In this document: positions 25,333-33,750 of the stretch, one piece after another | Position numbering within the stretch: the stretch's first letter is position 1 | Layout of the letters: every line of letters starts with the position of its first letter | Source of the DNA: Nitrospiraceae bacterium | GTDB taxonomy: Bacteria; Nitrospirota; Nitrospiria; Nitrospirales; UBA8639 | Assembly: GCA_020632595.1 (NCBI GenBank) | Contig: JACKFF010000017.1 | Location: forward strand, 13,825-77,824 | DNA length: 64,000 nucleotides | Reading direction: 5' to 3' | Program-made: the position numbers and the translations under genes | The notes under the pieces: model-generated | The model's input: only the letters and a program-made list of their open reading frames with translations | Told to the model about the DNA's origin: nothing | The model's database searches: none

Positions 25333-26568
25333 TCAGGATGCATGAATATTCACACTTTCGACCACATTGCGAAGATATCCACTTGGATTCCATCGGGCAC
25401 TGAACCGCTGTGATTCTCCAATCCGATTGATGGCCAGTGATTGGAGTGCATACGTATGCCCGGGTTTCGGAATAAACTGGGCTTCCCACGGACGAAAGCT
25501 GAAATCTCCAAAGTCTTTACCTAATCGAGCGGACTGCCATTCTTGGCCTCCATCCACGGAGAGCAACACGCGATCAATGCCATACCCCTGGTCAAAGGCA
25601 ATGCCTTTAATGGCGCAAGGCTTCCCTCCCGGTATGGCTTGACCATCTTCCATATTAGTAATAAAGGAACGAACGGGCATTTTCCCGATCGGCACGGTAT
25701 CGGTTAGGGCTTCTCCGGGATTTACGCAATGACAGGCATTAGCCGGTAAGCGATAGGCCTGTTTCGTCCAAAAATTTTGATCGGCCTGATTGAGCACTTC
25801 AATATCATTCAGCATCTTTACCCAATAGGTGGCATACCAGCCAGGCGCCACGAGGCGAAGAGGAAAGCCGTTCAGCATGGGAAGGGCCTCCCCGTTCATG
25901 GAGTGAGCGACCAAAACCTCTTCCTGGAGCGCATCATCAAGGGTGAGAGATTTTCGAAAATCAGCGGTACCCTGCGCGACGGGTTGGTCCAGGCCATCGA
26001 ACCTCACCTGCACTGCGTCCCCCGATAGGCCTGCCCGATGCAGGAGATCACGGAGTCTGATTCCTTTCCAATTGGCGTTTCCCATTGCTCCATTGCCCCA
26101 TTGTCCGCCGGGCACCCGGGGTTGGAAAAACCCGCGACTATTTCCTCCGCATTGGCAGACAGCCGCAATTTCGACTTGTTCAAATTGAGTGTGTAAATCA
26201 TGAAGACTCAATGATAAGGATTGATTGACTCGACCGCGAATAGTCAGCCGGAAAGTGTTCACGTCAATTTCCCTAGGGATATTGGCGAGATGCCAGCGAA
26301 CAAAAAATGCATCATTGGGCGTGAAGATGTCTTCATTAAAAATATGAAAGGGGGTTTCCAATTGAGGAGGCCTTGTGGTCATCACCATGAGGGGCCGCTT
26401 CTGGGGAAAAGCCACCAATGGACGGCGACCCCGTTCGAACGGAAGAGTGATCGCCGGGGAATCGTTGGCCCAGAGAACTCTAGGGGTGAGTAGGCTTACC
26501 AACCCCAGAGCCAGACTTCCCTTCAATAAATGTCGACGGTCTATACCCGGTTTTCCTTCATTCTTCAT
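25333..26568 (-). CDS. sorA: Sulfite dehydrogenase molybdopterin subunit (SorA-like)
   Basis: 411 residues of the sulfite oxidase fold. The N-terminus has a twin-arginine signal (DRRHLLKGSLALG), so the folded enzyme is exported. The molybdenum-ligand cysteine lies in CQCGGNSRGFF, and further cofactor-binding residues are in GGQWGNGAMGNANWKGIRL and RLVAPGWYATYWVKML. A dimerisation domain fills the last ~130 residues. It oxidises sulfite to sulfate in the periplasm and hands electrons to SorB, encoded next. No heme is fused to it. Confidence 0.92.
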   Translation of the reverse strand: MKNEGKPGIDRRHLLKGSLALGLVSLLTPRVLWANDSPAITLPFERGRRPLVAFPQKRPLMVMTTRPPQLETPFHIFNEDIFTPNDAFFVRWHLANIPREIDVNTFRLTIRGRVNQSLSLSLHDLHTQFEQVEIAAVCQCGGNSRGFFQPRVPGGQWGNGAMGNANWKGIRLRDLLHRAGLSGDAVQVRFDGLDQPVAQGTADFRKSLTLDDALQEEVLVAHSMNGEALPMLNGFPLRLVAPGWYATYWVKMLNDIEVLNQADQNFWTKQAYRLPANACHCVNPGEALTDTVPIGKMPVRSFITNMEDGQAIPGGKPCAIKGIAFDQGYGIDRVLLSVDGGQEWQSARLGKDFGDFSFRPWEAQFIPKPGHTYALQSLAINRIGESQRFSARWNPSGYLRNVVESVNIHAS

Positions 26569-26881
26569 AAGTCAATCTACCGTGGTTCTTCCAAAGAAAT
26601 CATATAGCCTGTCCAGGTATAAATCAGGCCTTTATGTTTTTCCTTCGTGCTGCGAAGGCACGAATGGACTGCCTCACTTACGGTGTCCGGTCATCAGGCA
26701 TTCCGGAAAACAGCATCATGTGCATTCCCGGGTTCCCATTTCCATAATCCGATTTTATTGACTATCCTGCAGATCATTCAGCTGAAAAGAGGGATTTGAG
26801 GGGAAGCGAAGTCCTTCCCTGATCTGCCAGCGACCAGATGGATAATTCAGGGAAGAGCCCCTGCTGGGGAAGCCTGCTTTT
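26569..26881 (-). other. Intergenic stretch with a probable cytochrome c remnant
   Basis: Most of these 313 bases hold no frame. From about 26758 to 26678 the minus strand reads YGNGNPGMHMMLFSGMPDD and then stops. This matches the C-terminal methionine region of the cytochromes encoded at 18.9 and 28.2 kb, without any heme site upstream. I read it as the tail of a lost gene. Confidence 0.4.
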
Positions 26882-27289
26882 CTAGCAGGGTTGTCCGTTA
26901 AAGACGCAAGGTTTGTATCGGCTCACATCAAAATCGGTCTCTTCCTGATAAACCTGTTCGTTGCCGTTGACACCATCGACAAACGGGTCATTCCACATCG
27001 TATGATTCCACCAATAAAAAATGGGAAACTCTAATGTGTAGTATACCGGATTCCCATAGGTGCTTCGCACATGTTGTTCGACGGTCCGTCCTGTGACGTA
27101 ATCAGCTTTCCCATTTCCTTTTAAGGAATACAGGGACAGGAGGAGGCGGGATTCCTGGTCGTAGATCTCATCAATGCGAGTACTTTCGTCGGGTTCTGAA
27201 GGTAAAGTTAAGGTCGCTGAGGGGGCGGGAGTTTCCACTGAGGTGAACGCTAACCAGGTTGCAAGAACGACTAAAGGCATAACCGTCAT
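26882..27289 (-). CDS. Exported protein of unknown function, 135 aa
   Basis: The ATG at 27289 has GGAGG about 9 bases upstream. Residues 1-25 form a signal peptide. The mature part starts acidic (PSEPDESTRIDEIYDQ) and then turns aromatic, with YYTLEFPIFYWWNHTMW, ending in two cysteines near the C-terminus (KPCVFNGQPC) that could form a disulfide. No family was recognised. It lies between sorA and a stretch of decayed sequence in the cytochrome region. Confidence 0.65.
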   Translation of the reverse strand: MTVMPLVVLATWLAFTSVETPAPSATLTLPSEPDESTRIDEIYDQESRLLLSLYSLKGNGKADYVTGRTVEQHVRSTYGNPVYYTLEFPIFYWWNHTMWNDPFVDGVNGNEQVYQEETDFDVSRYKPCVFNGQPC

Positions 27290-27363
27290 ACGCCAAGTCC
27301 TCCTTCCTAGATGTGGTCCAGAGTATAGCCCGGGAAGGAGGCCATGCTCATGAACGGAACAAA

Positions 27364-28240
27364 TTAGGGTTGAACAACTGCAAGCCCATACGGAGCGGCT
27401 GATTCTTTTCCGTCCACCATATTGGTGAGAAGGGTAATACCTATCAATTCACCGCCTTTTCCAGCATGGAAGATTTTGGTCTTAGCCACTCCAAGCCTGG
27501 ACCGTTTAGCATTATTGCCATCCTTGTGATTTCCGGTCAAGAGATTGGGGCCCCCACAATAATCAAAGCATAATGGCGGTGCCGAAAAAAATCAAATAAG
27601 GATCAGGGCCGGATCATTGCTCCGTGTACCCAGAAGGAATGGACGCCAGGCTGGAATGGGTGCTTGAATCACATATATATCGCAATCGTCTTTCCATGCG
27701 TGATCCACATTCCAGAGGTAGCGTCCAATGGTTCAATGCCCGGGAATGTTCGAAAATATTATGTCGCGGGAAGCGATCAACTCGATCAAGACCGAGTCAG
27801 AAAGTTCCGCAGGATCGACAGCAAAGACGTCATAAGGAATGCGGCACGATGGGACATTCGTCAACCGAGTTCAGATACAGCGTGTTCCCGATTTGATAGC
27901 CGCCGAAATCTGGCGTAAGAATTTTGGTATTCGTTAAGGCCGTGGATGATTTTTTGCCGATGATTTCTTAATGGTGACTACCAGGTATGCGTTTTCCCGT
28001 AGCGCCACGAAATCCTTGGTGCATCCGTAGCCGCGCAAATGAGGGTTTTTATCCGGCCCTGCTCCACCGGCCATGGAGTGTCATCGGCAAGCTGTTTGCC
28101 ATCATGCTTATCCAAGATCCTGAATTTTCTTGAGTCGTTCATAGGCTTCACCGGAAGAGATGCCAGAGCCCATGAAAAGCTAAAATTGATTCCCAATGGC
28201 TCTTCTTTATGCCGGCCTCATTGGTGCGCGAGTAACAGAA
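27364..28240 (-). pseudogene. Degraded exported-protein-like gene with several frameshifts
   Basis: On the minus strand readable blocks change frame several times. One block contains GEAYERLKKIQDLG, another GNTLYLNSVDECP and another LIELIASRDI. The last block of about 60 codons contains LGVAKTKIFHAGKGGELIG and ends in TAA at 27364. No single frame covers more than a quarter of the region. The blocks have sensible amino-acid content and all lie on the strand of the neighbours, so I read this as one inactivated gene. Its family was not recognised. Confidence 0.4.
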
Positions 28241-28247
28241 TCGTATG

Positions 28248-28718
28248 CTATTTCCCCCTCGATTCAATGCCAGTTCCAAATGATCTCACATACAGTATCA
28301 CAAGCCAGGCTTCGTCTTCTGTCAAGACTAGTGGGATGAATGAGGCCATATCCGTACCCGGACTGCCGTTTTGCAAAATCCAGAAGAGCTCCCCATCCGT
28401 GCGAGCTGCCTGCCAGGTCTTGTCCGTAAAGTTTCGTGGGAGCCTACCTCGAAGGCCAGGAATGTCACCCAGGCCTTTGCCTTCTGGTCCATGACAGGTG
28501 ACGCAAAATGCTTTCCCGTGAAAAATGTGTTTGCCCTTTTCAATATTTTCCGGGGTTGAAGGGAAAGGATTCTTATTCGCCCGGGCTTCCTGGATTTGTT
28601 CAGGAGGAACCCTGGGTTTCAATACTTCTGAATCGGCGGCATGCACGAGACCCATTCCGGCTATCCCCGCAACAAAAAAAGCCGACACAATCTTTAAATT
28701 TTTCTTAAGCAGGGTCAA
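28248..28718 (-). CDS. Monoheme c-type cytochrome, about 156 aa
   Basis: A signal peptide (IVSAFFVAGIAGMGLVHA) is followed by a class I cytochrome with heme site CVTCH, GPEGKGLGDIPG and a C-terminal helix (AWLVILYVRSF). The sixth ligand is probably a methionine (DMASF). I prefer the TTG at 28718 because GAGAGG lies 8 bases upstream; the TTG at 28724 would be only two bases away. It is the last gene of a run of minus-strand exported proteins and probably serves as a periplasmic electron carrier. Confidence 0.8.
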   Translation of the reverse strand: MTLLKKNLKIVSAFFVAGIAGMGLVHAADSEVLKPRVPPEQIQEARANKNPFPSTPENIEKGKHIFHGKAFCVTCHGPEGKGLGDIPGLRGRLPRNFTDKTWQAARTDGELFWILQNGSPGTDMASFIPLVLTEDEAWLVILYVRSFGTGIESRGK

Positions 28719-28747
28719 GTTCAATGCCTCTCAAAGTAGAGTCCAGA

Positions 28748-28778
28748 TCCCGGAGATTCCAAAAGGGAATCTCCGGGA
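28748..28778 (-). other. Perfect 13-bp hairpin between two minus-strand genes
   Basis: TCCCGGAGATTCC and GGAATCTCCGGGA pair perfectly around a 5-base loop. No T-run follows on the minus strand, so it may stabilise or attenuate a shared message rather than terminate it. Confidence 0.6.
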
Positions 28779-28788
28779 CCATCTTGGA

Positions 28789-29316
28789 TTATTCCGGTTG
28801 ATTAAAGATATGCCCGAGAGATTGCGGGTAGGTTACAGTCCCGTCCGGAAAATCTTTCCCCTTTTGCCATAGATGATAAATGACTCCGTCGGTTTTTGAC
28901 GCGGCTTCGGCAATGGCTTTGACCTTTTCTGGATCATCAATATCTAAAATTTGTACACGCCCGGTGGCGATTTCCTGTTTATGATCATGGAAAAACCGAT
29001 GCCATTGGATCAACGGCAAGGTCCGGGAAAGATCCTTGGACACGAAATATTCAATGGCCACAAGAGGGGCATTGGCGTCTGTGGTTTCAAAGAGGAGACA
29101 TTGCAGGATCTTATCATTAATGCCTTTACAGTAGTGGTGATAGGGTCCACCTGGGGTGCCATCCGGCATTAAATGAGGGGCTTGCACATGGATGTCATAT
29201 CCTTGGGCAGGTCCTGGGGCAGGCGCAGCCTCGCTCGTGGCTGGAGTGGTCATACACCCCATGGCCAAAAGACTAAAAGTCCCTAACATGAAAAATGAAC
29301 GGATTGAACGCTGCAT
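28789..29316 (-). CDS. DUF1264/OBAP-like lipoprotein
   Basis: 175 residues with a lipoprotein signal (SLLAMGC). The mature part carries HHYCKGINDKILQCLLF and ENA-like hydrophobic blocks of the DUF1264 family, known in plants as oil-body-associated proteins; bacterial function is unknown. The segment LIQWHRFFHDHKQEI adds several histidines. The ribosome site AAAGGAGG precedes the ATG by 5 bases. The gene lies upstream of the monoheme cytochrome, separated by the 13-bp hairpin, so a periplasmic role linked to it is possible. Confidence 0.75.
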   Translation of the reverse strand: MQRSIRSFFMLGTFSLLAMGCMTTPATSEAAPAPGPAQGYDIHVQAPHLMPDGTPGGPYHHYCKGINDKILQCLLFETTDANAPLVAIEYFVSKDLSRTLPLIQWHRFFHDHKQEIATGRVQILDIDDPEKVKAIAEAASKTDGVIYHLWQKGKDFPDGTVTYPQSLGHIFNQPE

Positions 29317-29423
29317 GGCAACCTCCTTTATGTTGTTCAGTAATAACCCTCCAACAATGTGGAAGGCCTTGGGAACCTGGTGAAAATTCGCCGCATACTA
29401 TCATGTCGTTCTGTGAACGACCA

Positions 29424-29945
29424 TTATTTGACGTCAATGCTCATAATGACAAACGGCTTGTTCAATTGGCTTCCCTGGGGTGGCTCAACGTAGCTGTCGT
29501 CATAGTAATACCATTGGAGGGGTATCATTTCGCCAAGTTGTTCAGGGTGCCGGGGCAATTTCGCCAGATCGAGCCCGCTAGCGATAAACTGATCGGGGTT
29601 TATGTAATAGACGATATCTTCTGTGGTTTGTTCGGGGTGTTGATTGAAATGCACCATATTATGCTTGGAGACGGTTTCCAGCATGCACATTTCCCCACTG
29701 GCCTTCGTGGCGTCGATGGGCATTAACTTTGAATCATCAGTTAACAAATTGGCAATCGCATTGATCTCTTTTTGGGCATTACCTTCCAATTGCAACACCG
29801 GCCCAAATTTCGCTTGTATGTCATTCAATTGAGTGGTGGCATCGGAATTTTCAGCAGCCTGGGCTCCTGAGGTTGAGGCAATTATTACAGCTACTAGCAA
29901 AAGCTTTCTCGCATTCCCATTCAAAAAAATCCTTCCCTGGCCCAT
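29424..29945 (-). CDS. Exported protein of unknown function, 173 aa
   Basis: A signal peptide (LLLVAVIIASTSGAQAAE) is followed by a soluble domain with the blocks LNDIQAKFGPVLQLEG, GEMCMLETVSKHNMVHF and VYYINPDQFIASGLDL. The end, YYYDDSYVEPPQGSQ, is aromatic. The lone cysteine, methionines and histidine in the middle could bind a metal, but this is a guess. The ribosome site AAGG lies 6-7 bases before the ATG. A terminator separates it from the rhodanese operon upstream. Confidence 0.65.
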   Translation of the reverse strand: MGQGRIFLNGNARKLLLVAVIIASTSGAQAAENSDATTQLNDIQAKFGPVLQLEGNAQKEINAIANLLTDDSKLMPIDATKASGEMCMLETVSKHNMVHFNQHPEQTTEDIVYYINPDQFIASGLDLAKLPRHPEQLGEMIPLQWYYYDDSYVEPPQGSQLNKPFVIMSIDVK

Positions 29946-29973
29946 CTAAAACCTTCTTGGTATTACGATAAGC

Positions 29974-29999
29974 AAAAACTTTCAAACATGAAAGTTTTT
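29974..29999 (-). terminator. Terminator after the persulfide dioxygenase-rhodanese operon
   Basis: AAAAACTTTCA and TGAAAGTTTTT form a perfect 11-bp stem around a 4-base loop, with a T-rich 3' arm on both strands. Confidence 0.7.
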
Positions 30000-30021
30000 G
30001 AGTAAATAGAATGAGGAGCAA

Positions 30022-30576
30022 TTACTCCCGGATCCGGTTATAGGGCAACTTGCTCAAGAGCATCCCCATCAGACAGGAGTCGGTAAGTCCTGCATGGATA
30101 AGTCCAACCCCTACCAGGGTTGGAAGGAGAAGGAATCCTGTGTGAACTGTCAGGCCCAATCCAACCCCTGCGAGAATTAATACCCCTGCGATGGCGCGCA
30201 CTTGTCCTTCAAGGGAAATTCGTTGTTTTCCCCTGACGACAGGTTTGCCCTGATTAACCCAGGCCGTGATGCCTCCTTCGAGAATGCCGCAATTCGTTAT
30301 CCCTTGGTTAATTAAATATTCGTAGGCAATCTTCACCCGGTTTTGTGTTCGGCAGATCAACATGATGCGGTGCTCACGAGAGAGGGTTTTCAGTTCGGTC
30401 ACAAATCTGTGCAAATCCGGTAGAGGAATATTTCGAGCACCTGAAATATGCATACCTTCAAACTCTTGTGGTGTCCTGACATCGATATACAGAGGTTTCT
30501 TCAATGAAGGGGGCGACAGCTGATTGTTCTTACTCGTTCCCGATTTTGCTTCTTGATCTATTGCCAATAAATTCAT
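30022..30576 (-). CDS. YgaP-like membrane rhodanese (rhodanese plus DUF2892)
   Basis: 184 residues. The rhodanese domain (~20-120) has IDVRTPQEFEG and the active-site loop ICRTQNRV with its cysteine. Two membrane helices follow (AIAGVLILAGVGLGLTV and GFLLLPTLVGVGLIHAGL), then DSCLMGMLLSKLPYNR, which matches the end of YgaP. Such proteins move sulfane sulfur at the membrane. ATG 30576 has AAGGA 9 bases upstream; a start at 30609 would overlap the preceding gene. It follows the persulfide dioxygenase gene by 20 bases. Confidence 0.85.
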   Translation of the reverse strand: MNLLAIDQEAKSGTSKNNQLSPPSLKKPLYIDVRTPQEFEGMHISGARNIPLPDLHRFVTELKTLSREHRIMLICRTQNRVKIAYEYLINQGITNCGILEGGITAWVNQGKPVVRGKQRISLEGQVRAIAGVLILAGVGLGLTVHTGFLLLPTLVGVGLIHAGLTDSCLMGMLLSKLPYNRIRE

Positions 30577-30596
30577 TGGGGATCTTCCTTGTCCGT

Positions 30597-32027
30597 TTAT
30601 TTCGCGCATGCGGATATGGTTTGGGGTTGAAACTTTTGGCGTGGATGACTCCAGGTGGTGAGCCAGGCGTCATAGCCACCGACAAGATCCATGGCTTGGG
30701 TTCGTCCGGCTTGTTCCAAAATCCCTATGGCGGTAGATGACCGGTATCCACTGGCGCAATGGACCACCACCGGGGTATCTGCAGGAATGTCCCGAACCTG
30801 TTCGGCCAGGTGAGGCAAAGGGATGTTGAGGCTTCCGTCAATATGCCCGGATTCCCATTCTTTGACCGATCTCACGTCGACGACCATGGGGGGATGTTGG
30901 GCCGTCAGGAGTTCTGCAAGTCCCTGAGCCGTGATGCGTTGGACTTTTTGGACCACATCAGGGTTCATCTCAAGGGATTGCATGCCGCCCTTCAAGTAGC
31001 CCAGGACGCGGTCAAATCCAATACGGCCTAATCGTTGAATCGCCTCCTTTTCATATCCAGGCTCTGCAATGATAACGATGGAGGATTTGGGGTTCAGAAC
31101 TGTTCCGGCCCAGGTCGCAAACTTTCCTCCTAATCCAATGTTGAGACTTCCCTTCAGGTGCCCTCCCGCATATTCAACGGCATTTCTGACATCAAGGACT
31201 TGAACTCCATTTTCCTGATGATCCAAGACAGCCTGAAGGGAAAGAGGAGTCAGGCTGTCCCGAATCACATCATTCAGAACAGGATGCTGTTCCCTATTCA
31301 TCCTTGCGTCATATCCAAAATACGAAGGCGCTTCAGGTTGATCAGCCGTAACCAGATCAATAAATTTTTCTTTCGTCATGGGTTGAAGTGCATAGTTTTC
31401 CCAACGCTGCCTGCCCAATGTGGACACCGTGTCGCTGCTTAAATTTTTTCCGCACATGGATCCCGCTCCGTGTGCAGGATAGACCAGTGTTTCATCGGGA
31501 AGACGCATGAGTTTATTTCGGAGCGAATCGTATAATTGCCCCCCTAATTCTTCGGCGGTGACACCAATGGAGGCCATAAGATCCGGTCTGCCCACATCGC
31601 CAATAAACAGCGTATCTCCCGTCAGCACGCAGTGCGGATGATCGGCGCTCTTGTCCAGGTCGTAGACGGCAAGTGAAATACTTTCCGGGGTATGCCCCGG
31701 TGTTTCTAGCACTTGAATGCGCACCGACCCAAACTCAAGAACCTCTTGGTCCCGAAAGTTTCGAATGGGGAAGTCGGTCTTGGCTTTGGCGCCAAGGCAG
31801 ATCTCAGCGCCGGTTTGTCGTTGGAGTTCAAGGTGCCCGGCTAAAAAGTCTGCATGGAAGTGGGTGAGAAACACATAACGGATCTTCCAATCGTGGCGTC
31901 GGGCCTCCTGAAGATATTGCTCGATGTCCCTTTGAGGATCCACGACCACAGCGGTTGAGGTTTTGTTATCGCCGATCATGTAAGACGCATGAGCCAAACA
32001 ACTCAAATAAAATTGTTTCACAATCAT
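30597..32027 (-). CDS. Persulfide dioxygenase (ETHE1-like) fused to two rhodanese domains
   Basis: 476 residues. The metallo-beta-lactamase part (1-230) has iron ligands in THFHADFLAGH, ETPGHTPES, LTGDTLFIGD and VYPAHGAG, as in persulfide dioxygenases, which oxidise glutathione persulfide to sulfite. Rhodanese 1 (~265-355) lacks the catalytic cysteine: its loop reads IIAEPGYEKEA. Rhodanese 2 (~375-465) is intact with VHCASGYRSS. The product sulfite could feed SorA. The ribosome site GGAGG lies about 10 bases upstream. A sigma54 promoter and a GTTAAC-type element precede the gene, so NtrC-type control is likely. Confidence 0.92.
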   Translation of the reverse strand: MIVKQFYLSCLAHASYMIGDNKTSTAVVVDPQRDIEQYLQEARRHDWKIRYVFLTHFHADFLAGHLELQRQTGAEICLGAKAKTDFPIRNFRDQEVLEFGSVRIQVLETPGHTPESISLAVYDLDKSADHPHCVLTGDTLFIGDVGRPDLMASIGVTAEELGGQLYDSLRNKLMRLPDETLVYPAHGAGSMCGKNLSSDTVSTLGRQRWENYALQPMTKEKFIDLVTADQPEAPSYFGYDARMNREQHPVLNDVIRDSLTPLSLQAVLDHQENGVQVLDVRNAVEYAGGHLKGSLNIGLGGKFATWAGTVLNPKSSIVIIAEPGYEKEAIQRLGRIGFDRVLGYLKGGMQSLEMNPDVVQKVQRITAQGLAELLTAQHPPMVVDVRSVKEWESGHIDGSLNIPLPHLAEQVRDIPADTPVVVHCASGYRSSTAIGILEQAGRTQAMDLVGGYDAWLTTWSHPRQKFQPQTISACAK

Positions 32028-32129
32028 GATGAATACCCTCCTCTCCTTCGAAAAAAAGGAGCATTGGTTGAGATTAATTGAGCTCGTTTCGAAATATTCT
32101 TGTAAGATTCTTTCCTTGTACCATCCTTA

Positions 32130-32146
32130 CGCATGGATTGTGCCAG
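32130..32146 (-). promoter_or_regulatory. Sigma54 (-24/-12) promoter of the persulfide dioxygenase operon
   Basis: On the minus strand CTGGCACAATCCATGCG has GG (32144-32143) and GC (32132-32131) exactly 10 bases apart and an intact TGGCAC. The predicted start is near 32120, leaving a leader of about 92 bases before the ATG at 32027. Confidence 0.65.
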
Positions 32147-32274
32147 ATGATGATACGCGGAAGAATTTGAAAATTTTATACAAAATCAATGCTTTAGTGG
32201 ATAAGTTGAAATCAGGAGAGGCCTGAGTATGGCCTGAAAGTCAGATGACCTGAACAAAATACGCTAACTGTTAA

Positions 32275-32288
32275 GTTAACGTGTTAAC
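32275..32288 (-). promoter_or_regulatory. Upstream activator element GTTAACACGTTAAC, copy 2 (inverted)
   Basis: Identical to the element at 21268 when read on the other strand. It begins 131 bases upstream of the -24 GG of the operon promoter and sits just after the stop of the NtrC-type gene. Confidence 0.6.
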
Positions 32289-32295
32289 GATCTGA

Positions 32296-33681
32296 TTAGG
32301 CGTTGGGAGGAGTCTGAAGCTGTTTGATTTTCTTCCAAAGGGTGACTCGACTCACTCCAAGAAGCTTGGCAGCTTCCGTTTTGTTGCCTTTGGTCTGTTG
32401 GAGGGCTTCCGCAATACGAGCTTCCTCCTCCGGTGGAAGGGAGTGCTCTGTGCTGGTCGAGAGCGGTTTGAGGCTTCGGGACCTTGGAGGACTCTGAACT
32501 TCTGAAGGGAGGTCCCACAGGGTGAGGCAATCACCATTCACGGTGACGAAGGCGTGTTCGATCGCATTTTTTAATTCGCGGACATTGCCGGGCCAGTTAT
32601 AGTCAGTTAACCGTTGCAGGGCATCCTGGGCAATGTCTCCTATTTCGCGACCAAACGTCTTGGAGTTGGCCGCCATGAAATGGTGAACCAGGAGAGGAAT
32701 GTCTTCTCGTCGGGCTCGCAATGGTGGAAGGGTAATCTCGAACACATGAATCCGATAATAAAAATCTTCCCGGACCGTGCCTTCTGCCATAAGGGCTTTC
32801 AAATCCCGATTGGTGGCCGTAATGAGACGGACATCGACCCGCATGCCCCGGTCATCTCCAACCCGGCGTATTTCGTTTTCCTGCAGGACCCTGAGCAATT
32901 TTAATTGCAGGAGAGGGCTGGTATCTCCGATTTCATCTAAAAATAACGTGCCACCGTCAGCGGCTTGAAAAACCCCGATTTTATCGCGTATGGCGCCGGT
33001 GAACGCCCCCTTCACATGCCCGAAGAGTTCACTTTCAAGCAAGGCTTCTGGAATCGCTGAGCAATTGATGGCGAAAAAGGGTTTATCGTTTCGATCACTT
33101 AAGGTGTGAATGGCTCGGGCCGCCAGTTCTTTTCCGGTGCCGGATTCCCCGGTGAGCAATACCGTGACATCGCTTTGTGCAGCCAGTCGGAGCCGGCGAA
33201 ACACCTCTTGCATCGCCGGGCTTTTGCCGATGAGCTGTTGAAAGGACTCACGGGATTTTGCCTGTTCCTCCAGCACGGCAATTTTTTGGTTATTCAAAAT
33301 AAATGAGGTGAGGTCGGTAAAGGTTCCGACAGCGCCCCCGACCTGGCCTTGTTCATCCCGGATGATTGAAACATTGCCGAAGAGGTAGAGTTCGCGGCCG
33401 TCTTTCCCCAGCACTTTGCATTCCTGATTGCAGATGCCCCAAGGATAGGGGGTGGGGTTGTCCAAAAATTCCGTCAGGATGCGAAAGCCCTTGCAATTTT
33501 GACCTTCTAGAATATGACAGGATTTCCCCAGGATATCCTGGCTGGAATATCCCGTAATGCGAGCTGCCCCGGTGCTCCAGGCGACAATGTGACCTTTCGC
33601 ATCGACCGTGAACACGCCATCCGCCATGACGTCTACCATGTTGCTGAGGATGGCGGGATTTTTCCGGAAATCTAGCTCCAT
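32296..33681 (-). CDS. NtrC-family sigma54 activator with PAS sensor domain
   Basis: 461 residues. The N-terminal PAS domain (10-120) carries four cysteines (55, 63, 84, 88), a spacing that suggests redox or metal sensing. The AAA+ domain (~150-385) has Walker A GESGTGKE, the sigma54-contact loop GAFTGA, Walker B GGTLFLDE and the arginine-finger region FYYRIHVFEI. A Fis-type helix-turn-helix ends the protein (NKTEAAKLLGVSRVTLWKKI). There is no receiver domain, so the signal is sensed directly. It lies just upstream of the persulfide dioxygenase operon, whose promoter has the -24/-12 form. Confidence 0.93.
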   Translation of the reverse strand: MELDFRKNPAILSNMVDVMADGVFTVDAKGHIVAWSTGAARITGYSSQDILGKSCHILEGQNCKGFRILTEFLDNPTPYPWGICNQECKVLGKDGRELYLFGNVSIIRDEQGQVGGAVGTFTDLTSFILNNQKIAVLEEQAKSRESFQQLIGKSPAMQEVFRRLRLAAQSDVTVLLTGESGTGKELAARAIHTLSDRNDKPFFAINCSAIPEALLESELFGHVKGAFTGAIRDKIGVFQAADGGTLFLDEIGDTSPLLQLKLLRVLQENEIRRVGDDRGMRVDVRLITATNRDLKALMAEGTVREDFYYRIHVFEITLPPLRARREDIPLLVHHFMAANSKTFGREIGDIAQDALQRLTDYNWPGNVRELKNAIEHAFVTVNGDCLTLWDLPSEVQSPPRSRSLKPLSTSTEHSLPPEEEARIAEALQQTKGNKTEAAKLLGVSRVTLWKKIKQLQTPPNA

Positions 33682-33750
33682 GGTCTGTGATTCAAAGAAT
33701 GTTCATAGGGTGAGATTGAGCGGGTTAAAAAAAGGGGTAGGTGAACCAAG

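Noticed and set aside
32026..32226. 66-codon plus-strand frame between the persulfide dioxygenase and the NtrC-type gene
   Set aside because: It runs over the ribosome site, leader and sigma54 promoter of the divergent operon, has no ribosome site of its own and no recognisable feature.
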